Origin: Anagrus nilaparvatae
Taxonomy: Eukaryota > Arthropoda > Insecta > Hymenoptera > Mymaridae
Assembly: GCA_022575985.1 (NCBI GenBank)
Contig: JAKSXM010000007.1
Coordinates: 73,841,001 to 73,905,000, forward strand
Direction of reading: 5' to 3'
Length of the DNA stretch: 64,000 bases
Shown here one piece after another: positions 58,689 through 64,000 of this stretch. Each line of letters begins with the position of its first letter. Position 1 is the stretch's first letter. The notes under the pieces were generated by a model. The model saw only the letters and a list, made by a program, of their open reading frames with translations, was not told the origin of the DNA and did not search any database. A program made the position numbers and the translations under genes.

Positions 58689-60161
58689 TTATATAACATT
58701 ACAGTCAATAAGCTCTACAACTAATTCTGTCATAAGTTTAGTGCATTCGGCTCCAGCGATAGGAGGTGCTGCTGTTGGGTGTTTTTCACCAGAATCTTTT
58801 TCTTCGTATAAATCTGGAGCTTGATCACTTTTACATGTACTGATTGGTAACATATCTATTGCTAATCCTAAGCCAAAACGAGCACACCTTCTCATTTCTT
58901 CGTTTAATCTGTAAAGTAGAATATGTAAAATTTCGCATAAGCGTAAAAAATTATTATTTATTAAAACTTACAAATTCCAAAATGAATCAGGATCTTCTAA
59001 TAGTTTTGAATTCGGGTTTACAATTTTTAAAGCTTCGATTAAATGATTATGGTAATATCGTAATAATTGTACCATATTAGTTTTCCTGACTACTCCACTT
59101 GTACAACAGTACAATAAATATGCAAGGTCAAGGGCAAGTGAACCAACGCGGGCTAATTGAAAATCAACTATATAAACGTCCTATAAGAATAATTGCAGTT
59201 AAAATTACTTTATAATTCATTTAAAATAAACGTAAATAAAAACAAACGTTTAATTCAGTCTTCGAGTCGTTCTCTTTAAACAAAAAATTATTGGTCCAGC
59301 AATCACCATGGCAAAAGACTGTTAACGGACCTTGAGTTGATGTTAATTTACACATTTCTGGAAAGAACACATCTTCATTCAGAAATGCCGTAAATTTGCT
59401 TAAAATTTCGTTTCTTCTGGCTTCCAATGAAGGCGGTAATCCTTCGTTAACCATTTTAATAGCATTGCTTGTCGCATTTCGGTAATATTCCCGATACCAG
59501 TCTTCGTTTTCTTTTTTAAATAAAGTTTCCTTAATTCCATCATTTGGATTAGCTAGTCTCGAGAACACTTGTGGTCTTGAATCAAATTTAATTTGACTTT
59601 ATTTTAAGATTCTAAAAATAAATTTTGATTGTATACCTACTTCTGTTCTCGCAATGTTAAACTAAGTGCGTGAAAGCCAGCCAAAGAGTTTAGGACTAAC
59701 TTTAGTTTATCGACTTGTAAGCCCTTTCTTCTATCTTCCATTTTAAATCCATGAGCCCTTAAATCTTCCATTGCAATAAGGTCATTTCTAGCGATGTAAA
59801 TTTTCACAACACCGTCGAATACTGGTTTATTAACTTGCAGTGCTTTTAATTCAGGCCATACTTTTGTATAAAACACTACTTCATTTCGAAATAAAGATTC
59901 ACTTTTAAAGGCATCTCTCTTTTCTTTAGAATCAGGTAAAACTTTGTAAATAATATCTTTTTCCCATTTTTTCCATTTATCTGGTTTTACGTGTTTGCGT
60001 CCATGAATTTTTAAACGATAAAGCATTGACGTATAATTATCACCTCGGCCAGAACCAGGCTCTTCGTCCAAATTTATTACCTCGACGTCAGGTTCGTCTT
60101 TACTTATCATTTCTCTTACAGTTTCTAAGGTAAGCTTATTACTTAATTCCGCGGAAGCCAT
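58689..60161 (-). CDS. Ecdysteroid kinase-like protein (EcKL/CHK kinase-like)
   Basis: Four exons on the minus strand: 60161-59641, 59575-59248, 59180-58972, 58908-58689. GT-AG splice sites and phases agree, giving 425 residues, the usual length of this insect family. Residues 263-270 HGDCWTNN match the Brenner catalytic motif HxDxxxxN, and residues 284-294 DVYIVDFQLAR carry the metal-binding DFQ (Asp289). IYKVLPDSKEKRDAF and ESLFRNEVVFYTKVWPEL are the N-lobe lysine and helix region, and LIAMEDLRAHGF is the hinge. Family members phosphorylate ecdysteroids or small xenobiotic alcohols; the substrate here cannot be told. No other copy lies in the window. Confidence 0.92.
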
Positions 60162-60728
60162 ATTATTTAAAAAAAAATTTAATTATTTATTTATTTAAAA
60201 TAAATATTTTTTTAACTATCATAAATGTAAAATATTGTTTTAAAGTTAACTTTGTGCGTAATATGGATCATGACTAGATATCACTTGGCTAGAATAGTTA
60301 TAAAATCAGATCAAAACTTTAGCTATGACGTTAAACTGCATATTAAATGCAGGAAATAAGCATTTACGTTGCAATCAAACACTTCTATGCACATCCCTTT
60401 AACAGTTTATATTATTTAACTTATTTAATAATACTTGATGCAATAAATTTACTGGATACGATGTTAGAAAATACTGTTGCCAATCAAGAATTACTATGTG
60501 TCGAAAGTGCTTCTTCAAAAAAATTATCCAAAATCATTATTCTTTTCTTTATCAATTTCCAATTAAAAATTATTAATCTTTTATTATTAAAGGCATAAAT
60601 AATACAAATGTAAATATTTTTTATTTTCCCATAAATTGATAAGCCGCAAGTTCTTAAATGTAGAACGAACTTAGTCTACATTTTTCCTCATGACAAAATT
60701 TTGTTTCAAATAGGGTATTACCTTAGAA
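60162..60728. other. Upstream of the EcKL gene
   Basis: AT-rich. The plus-strand frame at 60347-60598 has no recognisable domain. Confidence 0.4.
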
Positions 60729-60905
60729 AAATAAAGAATGGCCCAAATCGCACGTAAATCACCTTTCGAGTCAGAGCCGAGGCTGGTAAACTGCGATTTG
60801 GGGCATTCTCTTTTTATGGCCAAGGGCCGTATATATTATTTTTCTCCATCAGTAGCAAAAAAATACTATTTTCTACTATCCCACCTTTTTTGCCCCTTAC
60901 ATGTA
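60729..60905 (+). repeat. AGATCGCA two-hairpin repeat, copy H4
   Basis: AATAAAGAATGGCCCAAATC, AGAGCCGAGGCTGGTAAACT and GCGATTTGGGGCATTC form the first stem, then TTATGGCCAAGGGCCGTATA opens the second half. It is the best-preserved first hairpin in the window. Confidence 0.75.
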
Positions 60906-61009
60906 AAATTATATTTTAAATAATGGGATAAAATGTGGGGGGTTCGAACTTTGTGCATGCAAGGTCAAAACCAATATTTTTTCCCTTGTTTAAAAAATAG
61001 CTAATTTCT

Positions 61010-61345
61010 TCCTAGTGGGTCGAAAACGCTTTTTTCGCTCCGCAAAAAAACGCGTTTTCTCCCCACCGAGAAAGAAAAATTTCGTTTTGTCCATGGAAGC
61101 AAAAAAAAAGAATGCCCCAGATCGCAGTTTAATACTATCCACGGCTTCGCCTTGGATGCTAATTAACGTGCTATCTGGGCCGCTCTTTTTTTTGCTCCTT
61201 TGGTTAAAAATGTAATAATTTTAATTATTTTTCTTTTTCCGGATCAAAAACACTTTTTTCGTCCCGTAGCATAATCGAAAAAAAAGTGTTTTCTTCCAGC
61301 TAAGAAAGAAAAATTATATTACTCGGCTTCGCCTCGGATGGTAAT
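61010..61345 (-). repeat. AGATCGCA repeat, copies H5 (61010-61198) and H6 (about 61225-61345), inverted
   Basis: H5 contains AATGCCCCAGATCGCAGTTT, GGCTTCGCC, TTGGATGCTAATTAACGTG and ATCTGGGCCGC. H6 keeps GGCTTCGCCTCGGATGGTAA and the AAGAAAGAAAAATT spacer but has lost one arm. Both are in opposite orientation to H4, so H4 and H5 form a head-to-head pair. Confidence 0.65.
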
Positions 61346-62142
61346 TTATGGCTAATCTAGTTATTATAGTCTCCTTCAACCTTCTGATTTTTGCAATTTC
61401 GTTAAAATCCAATATCTAACAATTCAAATATTTTTATACATATATAGTAATTAACTTTTTTATAACTATTTATATGTTTTTCAACTAAAATTCAAAAATC
61501 TTACGCATTTTGCTGTCTGTATAGACCATTGAGTTGACTTATTGCAAAAAATATTTTCTTTTTTTTTTATTTGTTCGGTAGGAAAAAAAAAATTTATAAA
61601 GAAATCGTAAAAAACGGGAGCAATTAAGACGATGATCGTAAATTAAGTAGAATAATTACTAATAGAAATTCAGCTACTGGTCAGAAAAATCTGAACTGAG
61701 GAGAAACTAAACATTAAGAGTAATTTTGCATTCAAAATAAACTCCAGGGAAAATTCTTGCGGCAAACAAAGTTCTGTTTGTAGCAAGTGAGTTTTTGTAA
61801 ATAACTTGAAGCGAAAAAAAAATATTAAAAATATTTTCTATACTGAAAAAATTTTTTAAATCTTATCGCGTTTCCCAAATCAGCTAAATAAATTTATAAA
61901 ATTGTAATATCCTTTGAATAAAAAAAAAACAGCTTGCAGCAAGAGGATTTTTTTAGTATAAGAGTTTGCTTGATCGTTAAAATTAAAAAATAATTAATGT
62001 CAAGGCTATAAATAAATTTGATTTGTAGCATCAGCCAAATTTGTTTTAAAATTACGCAAATATAATTATATTTATTTTATTAAAATATTCTACATACAAT
62101 TAAATAAAAAATTAAAATATAACAAAAAATTGAAATTTTTTA
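61346..62142. other. 3' flank of PTCD3 and intergenic sequence
   Basis: A minus-strand AATAAA near 62085 may end the PTCD3 transcript. Nothing else recognised. Confidence 0.4.
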
Positions 62143-64000
62143 CTAATTTGTTTCGGCTTGTAACATTTCTTCACCCGCTAAGCTAACCAACAGATCTTCT
62201 TCTTTCTGTGTGAGAACTAGATCATTCTTAATTTTTTTTGCTATTGCTACAGCTTCCGGAAATCCGTATTCAAAAGCATATTGAGCAACAAGCTGAAATA
62301 TTTAGTTATTTTTAAAATTCAAATAATTAATTTCTATTTTATTTATAAATATTACCATTGCTCCTTCAGAATGACCACGTACAAGGCACCCGGCTAAAAT
62401 TTCACCTAGTCTTTCACTATGTATACACCCAATGACATACGATTGTGATTTTAATAGAAAACTGAAAATTTCAATCATTTTTTCAAATTCTTGACCTCTA
62501 AGTAATATAACGGACATATCGGCAAAAACGCTAGCAGGCCACATAGAACGCTGCAATCTTTTTTGAGTGTTTTCCTGTTAAAATAAATAATAGAAATTTA
62601 TTAATAAGCAGCGAATTTTTATTAATAATAGTATTTTTCCTAATATTAAAGAAAGAATGTGTTCGATAAATTTGTAAACTAACTTAATGCTCGCGGTTTA
62701 TTTAAATATTAAAGAAAAAAGTATTTAGCGGGTTACTTTACCTCCCTAGTTATACTTCATAGAGATTGGGTACAAGGATTACTTTGGTTGAATTTTGAAC
62801 TTGTAATATATTAGCATTTAAAACAAAAAATACACAGGATAATTTTAAGGCTTATTTTGCTCACCCAGAATATTTCAGTTTTCAATATTTTTTTTTGAAA
62901 TTTTAACTCTTAGTTAAATTTTTTAAATTATAAGTAAGTATCATTAACTGAATATTGCAGTTAAAAATACTTGAACTAACAAACTAAATTAATTTATCAT
63001 CAAGTTGGTTGACAATAAAATCAGCAATCGTAAAAATTAATGGCTTAAATTTTTTAGGAAATTTGATAAAATATTAAATTAAATAACTTACTTGCATGTT
63101 ATTCCATAATGTCCAACAAAAATCGTTATACTGTTTTTCTAATGCTGAATCTTTTAATGGTTTGCAATAATTACACATAATTTTTAATAACGGGACTATC
63201 ACACTTTGCCTTTCTAACATATCAAAAGTTATCATATGAGATAAAATTTTTGGAATATATTGATTTACTTTGTCTACATCATTTATTTCCAACATAAGTA
63301 CAATATCTTTCATTACTGCTGGTTCAGGGACATAAATATGAGGAACTAAATTTTCATAAACCTTCATAAATTCATCAATCGTTTCACTTGACAATAGTAG
63401 CAATAAATAATGACGATAATAAATTCCTTCCTATAAATGACAAAAAATATATTGTTAGACTGTAAAATTATAATGCTTTTCTTCAAGCAATTGTTACATA
63501 ATTATGAATAGTGACTGCGGTAGTGTAGACTTTGTGATTCTAATATTCTATACACATGCAGTGTAGACTGACATTTTGCGTATTAAAACAATTGCTTGAA
63601 AATTTAAGCAACACAATTCAAGAGTGTTTTTTAAATTATAAAATAAGTGGAGTTTTGATAACTTACATTAAGTCTACTGCCAATGAATTTATAATTTTTT
63701 TTTGTTGTAAGTAGCTTGTGAATCCGGTCTCCAATATTTATATCATGTAAATGTTTAGATGCTACTTCCATTGCATTAACAAAAAAATTTACATCCGCGA
63801 TATCTTGCATTTGTAGCTCTTTATTTTCTAATTCATCTAATATTTCACTCAAAATATAACTAGTTACCCCAGCTAAATAAAAAAAGAAAAAATTTAGTTA
63901 TTGTATTAACTTATATCAAAATTAATGCAAAACATTGATAAATTTTCACCTTCGCTACAAAATATACTCAGTAGATGATCATAAGTTCCTAATCCAGGCT
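62143..64000 (-). CDS. PTCD3: PTCD3 (mitochondrial small ribosomal subunit mS39) homologue, C-terminal part
   Basis: Five exons are visible on the minus strand: 64000-63950 (runs off the window), 63872-63667, 63430-63092, 62574-62356 and 62292-62143. All phases agree; the visible product is about 320 residues ending QAETN. It begins GLGTYDHLLSIFCSE, a characteristic block of PTCD3 homologues, and continues with helical pairs typical of pentatricopeptide-repeat proteins (FFVNAMEVASKHLHDI, YYRHYLLLLLSSETIDEFMK, DFCWTLWNNMQ, MWPASVFADMSVILLRGQ). PTCD3 is mS39 of the mitochondrial ribosome, near the mRNA entry site, and is needed for mitochondrial translation. The N-terminus with the targeting peptide lies outside the window. 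The match rests on remembered family pattern, so the orthologue name is probable, not certain. Confidence 0.78.

Noticed and set aside
60347..60598. 83-residue plus-strand frame upstream of the EcKL gene
   Set aside because: No recognisable domain or splice partner.
1..64000. tRNA or rRNA genes, integrated viral genes, or polydnavirus-type segments
   Set aside because: No tRNA A/B boxes with a foldable cloverleaf, no rRNA-like sequence, and no viral structural or virulence-type gene was recognised.

Overview
This is an AT-rich nuclear segment of an insect genome. Coding exons are flanked by GT-AG introns. The genes are arthropod types: a secreted peritrophin-like chitin-binding protein, an ecdysteroid-kinase-like (EcKL) protein, and an F-box/LRR gene with decayed copies. 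Poly-A-tailed LINE remnants and many inverted-repeat transposable elements fill the gaps. The very high AT content, compact genes and F-box/LRR copies would suit a parasitoid wasp (Braconidae-like), but that placement is inference; no marker gene settles it.

Layout. 1-10 kb has no gene I can support and holds several repeats. 10.1-19.5 kb is one plus-strand gene of six exons encoding a 711-residue protein with three chitin-binding (ChtBD2) domains; its introns host a LINE tail and at least three other repeats. 19.5-32 kb is gene-free and repeat-dominated: a 1.95 kb near-perfect palindrome, a dead LINE reverse transcriptase, four DR1-like repeats, a 2.65 kb element with higher-order tandem repeats, and a 1.9 kb element with 161-bp repeats. 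32.4-42.0 kb is a minus-strand F-box/LRR cluster: one intact 505-residue gene and three truncated relics whose edges coincide with transposable elements. 42-51.4 kb is again repeats, including a 4.66 kb element with 11-bp terminal inverted repeats. 52.1-64 kb is the gene-dense end: SCFD2 (+, nine exons) convergent with XRCC2 (-, one exon) with 29 bp between stop codons, then an EcKL gene (-, four exons) and the C-terminal part of PTCD3/mS39 (-), which runs off the window.

The genes do not form a pathway. SCFD2, XRCC2 and PTCD3 are conserved housekeeping genes; the chitin-binding, EcKL and F-box/LRR genes belong to families that evolve fast in insects. The main novelty is in the repeats: terminal hairpins, nested insertions that date one another, C-tract minisatellites, and a two-hairpin repeat family. 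I found no CRISPR, operon, tRNA or rRNA gene. All exon boundaries were set by hand from splice signals and reading phase; none is backed by transcripts.
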